Positions 1 through 5,248 of a stretch of DNA of 5,248 bases are shown piece by piece. This DNA is from Treponema sp. (GTDB lineage: Bacteria > Spirochaetota > Spirochaetia > Treponematales > Treponemataceae). Position 1 is the stretch's first letter. Every line of letters begins with the position of its first letter. The position numbers and the translations under genes are program-made. The stretch is taken from assembly GCA_021442965.1 (NCBI GenBank), contig JABUUX010000344.1, forward strand, positions 1-5,248, read 5' to 3'. The notes under the pieces were generated by a model. It saw only the letters and a program-made list of their open reading frames with translations. It made no database searches and had not been told where the DNA came from.

Positions 1-146
1 ATTACCCAAACAGGAAACTTCTTTTTAGGCTGCTTATTTTTATTTTTATCATCTTTTGGTTCCGTTGGACCTTCAAACTTAAAAAAATTGAACGGATCCT
101 GTTCATCATCTTTTTTTTCTTTATTCTGCTCATTCTTATCAGCCAT
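1..146 (-). CDS. ftsH: Probable FtsH membrane protease, N-terminus only (cut by window edge)
   Basis: Forty-eight codons are visible, starting at an ATG (bases 146-144) and running off the left edge. A GGAGA Shine-Dalgarno (bases 155-151) lies four bases upstream. The peptide starts MADKNEQNKE, is very rich in Lys, Asp, Glu and Asn, contains a short DPFNFFKFEG block, and ends in a basic stretch leading into FPVWV, which looks like the start of a transmembrane helix. A charged, low-complexity cytoplasmic leader with an aromatic PFNFFKF block before the first membrane helix is what I recall for spirochaetal FtsH, the AAA+ zinc metalloprotease of the inner membrane that degrades misfolded membrane proteins and short-lived regulators. 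None of the diagnostic motifs (Walker A/B, HEXXH) lies in the window, so the name is inference. It could be another membrane protein with a charged N-terminus. It is divergent from fliS. Confidence 0.5.
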   Translation of the reverse strand, partial: MADKNEQNKEKKDDEQDPFNFFKFEGPTEPKDDKNKNKQPKKKFPVWV

Positions 147-164
147 ATTTTCTCCAATAAAACT

Positions 165-219
165 CCGCGTTAGCGGTGCGCCAAGGACGGCGCGTATCGC
201 AGCTTGCGAAGCAAGATGC
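165..219. repeat. GC-rich cluster of three adjacent hairpins, possible dispersed intergenic element
   Basis: Three consecutive inverted repeats fill this GC-rich island in AT-rich intergenic DNA. They are CCGC/GCGG (165-168 with 173-176, GTTA loop), GCGCC/GGCGC (178-182 with 189-193, AAGGAC loop) and CTTGC/GCAAG (203-207 with 211-215, GAA loop). The last is extended by GCA/TGC (199-201 with 217-219) across a G-A mismatch. A competing fold pairs 173-181 with 192-200 (nine pairs, two of them G-U if RNA) and would disrupt the first and third hairpins. The cluster starts 18 bases upstream of the ftsH-like start codon and could lie in that gene's leader. Its composition contrast and packed palindromes suggest a REP-like dispersed element. 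A structured regulatory leader is the alternative. Confidence 0.5.
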
Positions 220-221
220 AT

Positions 222-249
222 ATTATAAATACTATATCTACAATATAAT
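222..249. promoter_or_regulatory. AT-rich segment with TATAAT boxes on both strands, possible divergent promoter -10s
   Basis: A perfect TATAAT occurs on the minus strand (bases 227-222), pointing toward the ftsH-like gene. Another occurs on the plus strand (244-249), pointing toward fliS. Neither has a convincing TTGACA-like -35 at 16-18 bases, and such hexamers are expected by chance in DNA this AT-rich. If the minus-strand box is real, transcription would start near base 214 and the hairpin cluster would sit in the ftsH leader. Support is weak. Confidence 0.2.
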
Positions 250-327
250 ACAAAAAAAGGGAAAAAGGATAAAGTCTTTAGATAAATAAGATTTTCAATG
301 TAATTCAAAAAAAATCAGTTTTTTCTC

Positions 328-354
328 TAAAGTTCAGTTTTGTGCTGCCGAAAA
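328..354 (+). promoter_or_regulatory. Sigma-28 (FliA) flagellar promoter of fliS-flgN
   Basis: TAAAGTTC (328-335) is followed by exactly 11 bases and then GCCGAAAA (347-354). The enterobacterial FliA consensus is TAAAGTTT, 11 bases, GCCGATAA, so 14 of 16 positions match with ideal spacing. Transcription would start near base 361, giving a leader of about 42 bases before the fliS start codon. Finding this directly upstream of a flagellar export-chaperone operon supports late-class flagellar regulation. The sigma factor gene itself is not in the window. Confidence 0.85.
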
Positions 355-374
355 TCAAAGCGAAACACTATAAA

Positions 375-395
375 CGGGTAATATCACCCGGGAGG
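375..395 (+). promoter_or_regulatory. fliS leader hairpin abutting a strong Shine-Dalgarno
   Basis: CGGGT (375-379) pairs with ACCCG (386-390) around a six-base AATATC loop. The stem ends exactly where GGAGG (391-395) begins. The Shine-Dalgarno is seven bases from the TTG start at 403, which decides that start. An alternative weak pairing, ACC (386-388) with GGT (394-396), would put part of the ribosome site in a stem. The arrangement could tune ribosome access or present the GGA to a CsrA-type regulator, but no regulator is visible here. Confidence 0.45.
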
Positions 396-402
396 TAACA
401 CA

Positions 403-840
403 TTGTATCCTAACGCTTATAACGCATACCAGAAAACAAACATCAATACTGCAAGCCAGGGGAAACTTGTTGTTCTGCTGTACGAAGGTGCTGTAAAACA
501 GCTATCACAGGCTGTAAACTATTTTGAACCGGACGGGAAAGTCCTGCCTCAAAATAATGAAAAATTCGGAATCTGCCTGCAAAAAGCAGAATCTATCATT
601 TCTGAACTGGAAGTATCCCTTGATATGGAAAAAGGCGGAGAAATTGCAAAAAATCTTATGTCGCTTTACATTTTCTTTAACGAAGAACTTATCCAGGCAA
701 ACATTCGCAAAGACAGAGAAAAGATTGAATCTGTTATGAAACTTATGAAGGAACTTTTGGATTCCTGGAGACAGGTGGCAGCAAGCACAGCAAACGCCGG
801 AGCTTTAAAAACTGAAAATCTTTTAAACATAACAGGCTGA
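403..840 (+). CDS. fliS: Flagellar export chaperone FliS
   Basis: FliS binds the C-terminal region of newly made flagellin in the cytoplasm, stops it polymerising early and helps deliver it to the flagellar type III export gate. The 145-residue length is typical of the family. Family features are the N-terminal tyrosines in NAYNAYQ (residues 4-10), the TASQGKLVVLLYEGA block (16-30), LDMEKGGEIAKNL (73-85) followed by SLYIFFNEEL, and a C-terminal helix ending near LLDSWRQV (118-125). The start is a TTG at 403, an unusual choice supported by GGAGG seven bases upstream and by the N-terminal tyrosine motif following immediately. It is the first gene after the sigma-28 promoter, with flgN 31 bases downstream. 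In a spirochaete the client would be the periplasmic-filament core flagellin (FlaB type), which is inference. The family assignment is firm. Confidence 0.93.
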   Translation: MYPNAYNAYQKTNINTASQGKLVVLLYEGAVKQLSQAVNYFEPDGKVLPQNNEKFGICLQKAESIISELEVSLDMEKGGEIAKNLMSLYIFFNEELIQANIRKDREKIESVMKLMKELLDSWRQVAASTANAGALKTENLLNITG

Positions 841-871
841 ATTTGATAATATAATAACGGGAGGACCAAAT

Positions 872-1354
872 ATGGCTGAATTAACACAGGAAGAAATCAA
901 CGAAAGAGTTGCTATTCTGAAACATTTCAAAAAACTTCTGGAACAACAGAGAGCCAAATTCCAGGAATATTTAAATGTACTTGAAAAACAGCAGACTTCC
1001 ATTGAAAATGATAACACTGATGCACTGGTTGCACACACTGAACTGGAACAGCAGGTTGTAAAAAATCTGTCAAACCTTCAAAAAGTAATTGTACCAATGC
1101 AGAAAATGTATAATTCTGTTAAAGCTTCTTCAGAAAGTGACCGCGAAATAGCTGACATTCAAAATGAACTTGATACACTTCAGTCAAAAGTTCTGGAACA
1201 GAACGCAAAAAATCGTGAACTACTTAAATGCCATATTGTAGAACTTAGAACAAGAATCAGTGCAGTACAAAATGGAAATCCATACCGCAATGCAGCCTCT
1301 GTATACGGCGGCGGTAATTCTTCAAGCGGACGCATGATTCAGGTTGAAGCCTAA
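872..1354 (+). CDS. flgN: FlgN-like flagellar export chaperone
   Basis: This 160-residue protein is almost entirely helical and hydrophilic, with coiled-coil-like heptads at about residues 8-70 and 88-130. It has no signal peptide or membrane segment. The late block NAKNRELLKCHIVELRTRI (111-129), followed by a glycine-rich flexible tail with VYGGG (144-148), matches the FlgN pattern of N..LL...L...R and then a Y-G-rich end. FlgN is the cytoplasmic chaperone for the hook-filament junction proteins FlgK and FlgL, and its C-terminal part contacts them in enteric bacteria. Position directly after fliS and a shared sigma-28 promoter agree with this. The ATG at 872 follows GGGAGG (859-864) at seven bases. 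FlgN sequences diverge strongly, so a different coiled-coil flagellar accessory protein remains possible. Confidence 0.72.
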   Translation: MAELTQEEINERVAILKHFKKLLEQQRAKFQEYLNVLEKQQTSIENDNTDALVAHTELEQQVVKNLSNLQKVIVPMQKMYNSVKASSESDREIADIQNELDTLQSKVLEQNAKNRELLKCHIVELRTRISAVQNGNPYRNAASVYGGGNSSSGRMIQVEA

Positions 1355-1366
1355 ATCCTTTTTTTT
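1341..1366 (+). terminator. Possible weak terminator of fliS-flgN
   Basis: AGGT (1341-1344) can pair with GCCT (1349-1352) around a TGAA tetraloop, including one G-U pair. A run of eight T follows (1359-1366). The stem overlaps the last codons and stop of flgN and is short, with a six-base gap before the T run, so it is a poor intrinsic terminator. The larger inverted repeat at 1380-1417 may do the work instead. Confidence 0.25.
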
Positions 1367-1379
1367 ATAGAAGCAAAAC

Positions 1380-1417
1380 GTACTCTTAATTTCGCTCCAC
1401 AAGGAATTAAGAGTTAC
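1380..1417 (-). terminator. Inverted repeat between convergent operons, likely tsaD-end terminator
   Basis: ACTCTTAATT (1382-1391) pairs perfectly with AATTAAGAGT (1405-1414). The outer pairs 1380/1417 and 1381/1416 add to the stem across a bulged base. On the minus strand the structure begins at the tsaD stop codon (1416-1414) and is followed by ACGTTTTGC, a short T tract, so it best fits a terminator of the tsaD operon. On the plus strand no T run follows, but the hairpin may still block read-through from flgN. The stem is AT-rich, so its strength is moderate. Confidence 0.6.
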
Positions 1418-2439
1418 CTTCTAACCTGCTCAAGTCCGCGTTTAAACTGAGGAATGCGGGCACAGGCTGTAGTATCCCAGCCACTTCTGTCTCCACGAGA
1501 TAAAAAATGATATCCCACCCCTGCAATCATAGCACCATTATCGCCGCAAAGTTTTAATGGCGGAAAAATACAGTTCAAATCCTTTTTTTCTGCAAGAATG
1601 GCACGAAGTCTTGAGTTGGCAGCAACCCCTCCACCCGCAACTACTGTTTTTAGCCCGGTATCTTCCACAGCTTTTAAAAGTTTTCCGGTTAAAGTTTTTA
1701 CTGCAGTTTCCTGAAAAGCCGCACACATATTTTCAACCGAATGTTCATAGCCTTCATTCCAGAACATATCACACTGGTGTATTACTGCAGTCTTAAGTCC
1801 GCTAAAAGAAACGTCATATTTATGTTCTACAGGATCCAGACGCGGAATAGGAAAAGAAGCTGATTTAGGGTCGCCTTTTTTTGCAAGGTTATCAATTACA
1901 ACTCCTCCGGGGTACCCAAGACCGTAAAACTTAGAAACTTTGTCAAAAGCTTCTCCAACAGAATCATCAACAGTAGTTCCCAAAACCTCTATATCATCAA
2001 AATTATTAACTTTACAAATAATGGAATGTCCACCGGAAACTAAAAGTCCAAGGTAAGGATAAGGAATATCGTTTTCAAGATGAGCTGCGTATAAATGCCC
2101 AAGCATATGATTTACAGCAACAAAAGGTTTACCTGTAGCCCATGCCAGAGTTTTTCCAAAAGTTAATCCTACAAGAAGAGAGCCCATAAGCCCCGGACGG
2201 TTTGTAGCACAAATAGCATCCACTTCAGAAAGGTCCATATTTGCTTCTGAAAGAGCCTGATTCACAACAGGTAAAATCCATTCCGCATGTTTACGGCTTG
2301 CAATTTCAGGCACAACGCCTTTGTAAATTTGATGAAATGGAATCTGAGTTGCAACAACATTGCTTATAATTTTTTTTCCGTCTTCAACAATGGCTGCAGC
2401 TGTTTCGTCGCAGCTGGATTCAATGCCTAAAACTTTCAT
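1414..2439 (-). CDS. tsaD: tRNA N6-threonylcarbamoyladenosine (t6A) transferase TsaD
   Basis: TsaD (YgjD/Gcp, Kae1 family) transfers the threonylcarbamoyl group from threonylcarbamoyl-AMP to A37 of ANN-decoding tRNAs, working with TsaB and TsaE in bacteria. The 341 residues match the usual length of about 337-345. Clear motifs are GIESSCDETAAAI (5-17), EIASRKH (45-51), the metal-binding H111 and H115 in NHMLGH, LVSGGHS (133-139), GEAFDKVSK (162-170), SFSGLKTA (211-218), GGGVAANSRLR (269-279) and the metal ligand D300 in CGDNGAMIA (298-306). The catalytic set is therefore intact. The ATG at 2439 overlaps the preceding gene's stop as ATGA, with AGAGG (2453-2449) nine bases upstream. It is the last gene of the minus-strand operon and probably essential. 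TsaB and TsaE are not in the window. Confidence 0.97.
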   Translation of the reverse strand: MKVLGIESSCDETAAAIVEDGKKIISNVVATQIPFHQIYKGVVPEIASRKHAEWILPVVNQALSEANMDLSEVDAICATNRPGLMGSLLVGLTFGKTLAWATGKPFVAVNHMLGHLYAAHLENDIPYPYLGLLVSGGHSIICKVNNFDDIEVLGTTVDDSVGEAFDKVSKFYGLGYPGGVVIDNLAKKGDPKSASFPIPRLDPVEHKYDVSFSGLKTAVIHQCDMFWNEGYEHSVENMCAAFQETAVKTLTGKLLKAVEDTGLKTVVAGGGVAANSRLRAILAEKKDLNCIFPPLKLCGDNGAMIAGVGYHFLSRGDRSGWDTTACARIPQFKRGLEQVRR

Positions 2440-3707
2440 TTTTTCTTTCCTCTGGATTTTCCCACCGTAGTGAAAACATATCCTTTTTCTTTAAGTTCAG
2501 GATAAACTTCCAAAATCAAATCAGGAAGATAATCACTAGACCAAGCATGACCTATCATTATAACGCTTCCCGTTTTGTTGGCAATATCCAGATTTTTTCT
2601 AAGTTGTTTCAAAAACTCTTCCCGGGTCTTTTCATTATCTAAAAAAAGTCCGTTTCGCTCGTACCAGCAGTATCCCATTTCTTTACTGACCTCTGGTATT
2701 TTTGTTTCAACATTTGTACGGGAATCCAAAAAATAAACTCCCTGCTCTTTTGCAGTCTGAAGTATAACCTGCATTTTTTGTGCATCTGCGGTAATGAGTG
2801 AACCTTCATGATTATTTATACCGGAAACAGGACCCACTTCCCGTAAATTTTCAATCAATAAATTTTTTGTCTGAAGATTATCCATTTCGGGTTTTATTGC
2901 CCCAGGTCCCGGATTTACATTTTTATTTACAGCCTGCATTGGCTGATGCAGCATAAGTTCATTTCCGCTTGAGCGAACAGCATCTGCACTGACCTTTGTC
3001 TGAGGTACTTTAGGCAGAACAGCAACCGTAATTGGAAACGGAAGAGCCAGAAATTTTTTTACATCAGAAAGATTCTGCCCTCCATCGTCAATTAAAATTA
3101 CAATTTCGGCACTGTTCACAGCGTTTGGAAAATCAAAATTTGTCACAGAATTGACTTCATTTTTTACAACATTTTTAGAAATGCTTTCGGATGAATTCGT
3201 TTTATTTTTTTGTGTCTTTGGTTCTTCAATTTTTTTAACTTCTTTTTTTATATCTGAAGATTTTTTAACACCTTCAGTCTTTTTTTCAACTGCTGAAGCT
3301 TTTATTTGCGGCTCTTTTTTTATTTCTTCAGATTTTTCTGGGCGTCCCCCTTCACCAGGCTTCAAAGAAGCCTTTGGTTTCGGGTCGGGTGCTTGCTTTA
3401 ACTCCTCGTCAAATACCGCCACTTTTTTAGTGTCAGTATTTGACTGTGGTGTTTCCGCAACGCCCCCTGACGCAAAATCCCTGAACTTATTTTCATTAAA
3501 TCTTTCAACTATTGTTTTTCCATCATACACAGGTTTCTTTTCTGAAAAAGATGAAACAAATAGAAGAATCATACATACAGCAATTACAGCTGCGCAAAGA
3601 ATAATTATTTTATCCCGTGGAACCGAAACCTTTCCCTTTTTTACATGAGACTTTCTTTTTTTTTGAGAACGTTTCTTTAGTGAAGATTTTTTTATTTTAG
3701 CAGTCAT
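2436..3707 (-). CDS. Membrane-anchored divergent polysaccharide deacetylase (YibQ/DUF610-like)
   Basis: The 423 residues fall into four parts. There is a very basic cytoplasmic leader (1-32), one transmembrane helix (about 33-53), a low-complexity Lys/Glu/Pro/Ser linker (about 85-190) and a C-terminal catalytic-type domain (about 200-415). The last part carries the marks of the divergent polysaccharide deacetylase family: VILIDDGG (203-210), MLHQPM (252-257), NNHEGS (298-303), FLDSRT (326-331), LFLD (354-357) and IGH (385-387). The domain should sit in the periplasm, held off the membrane by the linker. The family has a deacetylase-like NodB fold, but its substrate is poorly defined, so peptidoglycan or another envelope glycan is only a guess. 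The start (ATG 3707) overlaps the previous stop by one base (TAATG) and has only a weak Shine-Dalgarno, implying translational coupling. The Asp and His residues of the motifs are present, so activity is plausible. Confidence 0.85.
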   Translation of the reverse strand: MTAKIKKSSLKKRSQKKRKSHVKKGKVSVPRDKIIILCAAVIAVCMILLFVSSFSEKKPVYDGKTIVERFNENKFRDFASGGVAETPQSNTDTKKVAVFDEELKQAPDPKPKASLKPGEGGRPEKSEEIKKEPQIKASAVEKKTEGVKKSSDIKKEVKKIEEPKTQKNKTNSSESISKNVVKNEVNSVTNFDFPNAVNSAEIVILIDDGGQNLSDVKKFLALPFPITVAVLPKVPQTKVSADAVRSSGNELMLHQPMQAVNKNVNPGPGAIKPEMDNLQTKNLLIENLREVGPVSGINNHEGSLITADAQKMQVILQTAKEQGVYFLDSRTNVETKIPEVSKEMGYCWYERNGLFLDNEKTREEFLKQLRKNLDIANKTGSVIMIGHAWSSDYLPDLILEVYPELKEKGYVFTTVGKSRGKKK

Positions 3708-4315
3708 TAAAGTATTTCCATTGAAGCATCTTTCAGTCTTATAGACTGTACTTCCATTTTATCATCTTCGTAATATAGTTCAAATACACCCGTTACAATT
3801 ACTTCTGTTCCGGAAGGAGGAAATTCACTATCAAAATGATTTCCATCTCCCCAAACAAATTCCAGACCTTCTTTACAGCAGGCAGTGGCATCACGGACAA
3901 TAACATTATGATAAAGTTTTTGTTTTTCTTTCCTAAAAAAAGGAGTATAGTCACCTTTTATTTTTACAATCTTTCCTTCATAAGATTCCCAATCAATAAG
4001 AAATTGAAAAACAGTTGAATAAATCATTGTAGAAGACATTACTGTTAAATCAATATCAACAGAATCATACTTAAAATCATGAGCATTTGACGAAACAGTA
4101 TTTTGTTTTTTTTCGTCTGTCACTTTTTCAATATTCTCTTGCGCCGCAATCTGTTCTGCAATCACTACTTGAACAGGATTTTTACTGAAAGTAATTTCTG
4201 TTTCAGGAATAAGAGATTTTTTTTCAGAAGAATTTCTACTGCATGAAAACAAAAAGAGGGCCGGAAATAAATAAAACAAGCTCAACAAATTTCTCGGTTT
4301 TTTTATTTTCTGCAT
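3707..4315 (-). CDS. Lipoprotein of unknown function with C-terminal OB-like domain and CC motif
   Basis: The 202-residue protein begins with a basic n-region and hydrophobic core ending in LFSC. The likely lipidated cysteine is C25, with a permissive spirochaete-style lipobox. A polar Lys/Glu/Asn-rich linker (about 26-82) leads to a compact domain (about 85-202). This domain has MSSTMIY (93-99), a beta-rich GKIVKIKGDY (114-123), RDATACCKEGLEFV (141-154) and GTEVIVTGVFELYYED (169-184). The alternating strands with repeated 'K-x-K-G' and 'V-x-G-x-F' turns suggest an OB-like beta barrel. The CC pair (146-147) and H136 could bind metal, which is inference. I recall similar MSST/ATACC proteins beside zinc-type ABC transporters in clostridia but cannot confirm it. 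The gene overlaps the permease by 13 bases and has AGGA (4324-4321) five bases before its ATG. A role in metal handling is suggested by context only. Confidence 0.75.
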   Translation of the reverse strand: MQKIKKPRNLLSLFYLFPALFLFSCSRNSSEKKSLIPETEITFSKNPVQVVIAEQIAAQENIEKVTDEKKQNTVSSNAHDFKYDSVDIDLTVMSSTMIYSTVFQFLIDWESYEGKIVKIKGDYTPFFRKEKQKLYHNVIVRDATACCKEGLEFVWGDGNHFDSEFPPSGTEVIVTGVFELYYEDDKMEVQSIRLKDASMEIL

Positions 4316-5130
4316 ACTTTTCCTACCAGAGAAAATATAGCAAAAACTATAATGTTTGCTACTACAATTGTTGCTCCTACAGGAGTGGAAAGCATAATTG
4401 AAGCAAGCATTCCTGTTAGTGCACAGACAACAGAAATTACAGCAGAACCAATCACCGAACTTTTATAATTTGTAAACACTGACATAGAACTTAATGCAGG
4501 AAAAATTATGAGGGCTGAAATAAGTAGTGAGCCCACAAGATTCATAGCAAGTACAATAATTACCGCTGTTACCACAGCAACAGAAATATTATATGCTCCT
4601 GCATTTGTTCCAGTTGCCTTTGCAAAGGTTTCATCAAAGGTAATTGCAAAGATACGATTGTAATAGAATATAAAAAATAGAATTACCAGAACGGACATTA
4701 CTATACAGGTAATTACTTCAGATTTTTTTAGAGTAAGAATTGAAGTAGAACCAAACAGCGTAGAACATACATCTCCTGCAATATTTGCGCTGGAAGAAAA
4801 TACATTTAAAATAAGATAACCTAATGCTAAGGCTCCTACCGAAAACATTGCTATTGCTGCATCTCCTTTTATGCGGGCATTGCCTTTTAAAAGAAGAATT
4901 GCAGCTATGATGGTAACCGGCATAATAAGAATAGTGCTGTTAGAAAGTTTTAGAACGGTTGCCAGAGCCATAGCGCCAAATGCTACATGACTAAGTCCGT
5001 CGCCAATAAAAGAATAACGTTTGAGCACCAGGGTAACTCCAAAAAGAGAGGAACACAATGCTATTAGGACGCCTACTATAAGGGCAAAGCGGACAAAAGG
5101 ATAGGACAAATAAAACGCTAAAGTTTCCAT
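4303..5130 (-). CDS. znuB: Zinc/manganese-type ABC transporter permease (ZnuB family)
   Basis: This is an ABC-3 family integral membrane permease, the channel subunit that imports zinc or manganese with a ZnuC-type ATPase and a ZnuA-type binding protein. With the ATG at 5130 it is 275 residues, normal for the family, with about eight hydrophobic segments. Family motifs include GDGLSHVAFGA (43-53), SVGALALGY (97-105), LFGSTSIL (125-132), FDETFAKATG (165-174), GSLLISALIIFPA (200-212) and STPVGATIV (248-256). The frame stays open upstream (TTG at 5202 and on to the window edge), but the strong AAGGAGA site and the membrane-permease-like N-terminus METLAFYLSYPF favour 5130. Metal specificity cannot be read from sequence. 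The cognate ATPase and binding protein are not in the window and may lie to the right. It is the first visible gene of the minus-strand operon. Confidence 0.9.
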   Translation of the reverse strand: METLAFYLSYPFVRFALIVGVLIALCSSLFGVTLVLKRYSFIGDGLSHVAFGAMALATVLKLSNSTILIMPVTIIAAILLLKGNARIKGDAAIAMFSVGALALGYLILNVFSSSANIAGDVCSTLFGSTSILTLKKSEVITCIVMSVLVILFFIFYYNRIFAITFDETFAKATGTNAGAYNISVAVVTAVIIVLAMNLVGSLLISALIIFPALSSMSVFTNYKSSVIGSAVISVVCALTGMLASIMLSTPVGATIVVANIIVFAIFSLVGKVCRK

Positions 5131-5138
5131 AAAACAAA

Positions 5139-5145
5139 TCTCCTT
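5139..5145 (-). promoter_or_regulatory. Ribosome binding site that fixes the znuB start
   Basis: AAGGAGA on the minus strand lies eight bases before the ATG at 5130. It is one of the strongest Shine-Dalgarno sequences in the window. The longer in-frame TTG start at 5202 would add 24 non-membrane residues and lies in the GC-rich palindromic element, so it is unlikely. Confidence 0.8.
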
Positions 5146-5198
5146 CTTAAAAAGCAGCGGGAATTTATTGCAACTGTCAAAAACGGGTCCCAGCAACG

Positions 5199-5248
5199 AC
5201 AAAAATGTGGGTACCCCCTCCCATAGGGCTCCCGTCCCCCATTTTTGT
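5199..5248. repeat. GC-rich inverted-repeat element upstream of znuB, may continue past window
   Basis: ACAAAAATG (5199-5207) is the exact reverse complement of CATTTTTGT (5240-5248). After one mismatch, GGG (5209-5211) also pairs with CCC (5236-5238). The roughly 34-base core is strongly GC-rich, with the palindrome GGGTACCC (5209-5216) and CCC-ATA-GGG (5220-5228), unlike the surrounding AT-rich DNA. All three minus-strand frames are open through 5199-5248. It ends exactly at the window edge, so its full extent is unknown. It could be a small dispersed palindromic repeat or a bidirectional terminator between a right-hand gene and znuB. Confidence 0.45.

Noticed and set aside
524..739. A 71-codon frame inside fliS
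   Set aside because: It overlaps fliS in another frame, and its composition is that of a shifted coding sequence.
666..1038. Two short minus-strand open frames opposite fliS and flgN
   Set aside because: They are antisense shadows of well-supported genes with no recognisable protein features.
3151..3648. A 165-codon open frame on the plus strand opposite the deacetylase-like gene
   Set aside because: It is rich in Phe and Ser because it mirrors the Lys/Glu-rich linker on the other strand. It has no family motifs and no convincing ribosome site.
5152..5180. Perfect TTGACA (5180-5175, minus strand) as a -35 box for znuB
   Set aside because: No acceptable -10 hexamer occurs at 16-18 bases (the 17-base position reads CTGCTT), so I do not call a promoter here.
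5146..5198. Zur-type metal-regulator operator upstream of znuB
   Set aside because: I looked for an AT-rich dyad like known Zur or Mn-regulator boxes and found no convincing palindrome. One could lie beyond the right edge.
5131..5202. Longer znuB start at a TTG (5202)
   Set aside because: The extra 24 residues are not permease-like and begin inside the GC-rich palindrome. The ATG at 5130 has a far better ribosome site.

Overview
The window looks like chromosomal DNA from a spirochaete, most likely a Treponema-type organism. This rests on low-GC sequence, a flagellar export-chaperone pair (fliS, flgN) behind a near-consensus sigma-28 promoter, a permissive spirochaete-style lipobox, and the character of the FtsH-like and ZnuB-like proteins. 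It is recognition by eye, not a database match, so the genus is tentative.

Layout: (1) Bases 1-146 hold the 5' end of a minus-strand gene, probably the membrane protease ftsH, running off the left edge. (2) Bases 147-402 are intergenic. They carry a compact GC-rich cluster of hairpins (165-219) next to the ftsH start, an AT-rich stretch with TATAAT boxes on both strands, and the sigma-28 promoter of fliS (328-354). A small hairpin abuts the fliS Shine-Dalgarno. (3) fliS (TTG start) and flgN lie on the plus strand, 31 bases apart, as a flagellar chaperone operon. (4) A strong inverted repeat (1380-1417) separates this operon from a convergent minus-strand operon and overlaps the tsaD stop codon. 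(5) The minus-strand operon reads, in transcription order, zinc/manganese-type ABC permease (znuB-like), lipoprotein with a CC motif, membrane-anchored divergent polysaccharide deacetylase, tsaD. Neighbouring genes overlap by 13, 1 and 4 bases, so translation is probably coupled. (6) Bases 5131-5248 upstream of znuB hold its ribosome binding site and, at the right edge, a GC-rich inverted-repeat element (5199-5248) that may extend past the window.

How the genes work together: FliS and FlgN should keep flagellin and hook-associated proteins soluble before export, and the sigma-28 promoter times them with late flagellar genes. The other operon joins metal uptake (permease, and perhaps the lipoprotein), an envelope deacetylase-fold protein, and the metal-dependent tRNA t6A enzyme TsaD. 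Why these are joined is not clear from sequence.

No CRISPR array, tRNA, rRNA, transposase or phage gene was recognised. The most interesting features are the sigma-28 promoter with its structured fliS leader, the uncharacterised lipoprotein beside the metal permease, and the two GC-rich palindromic elements.
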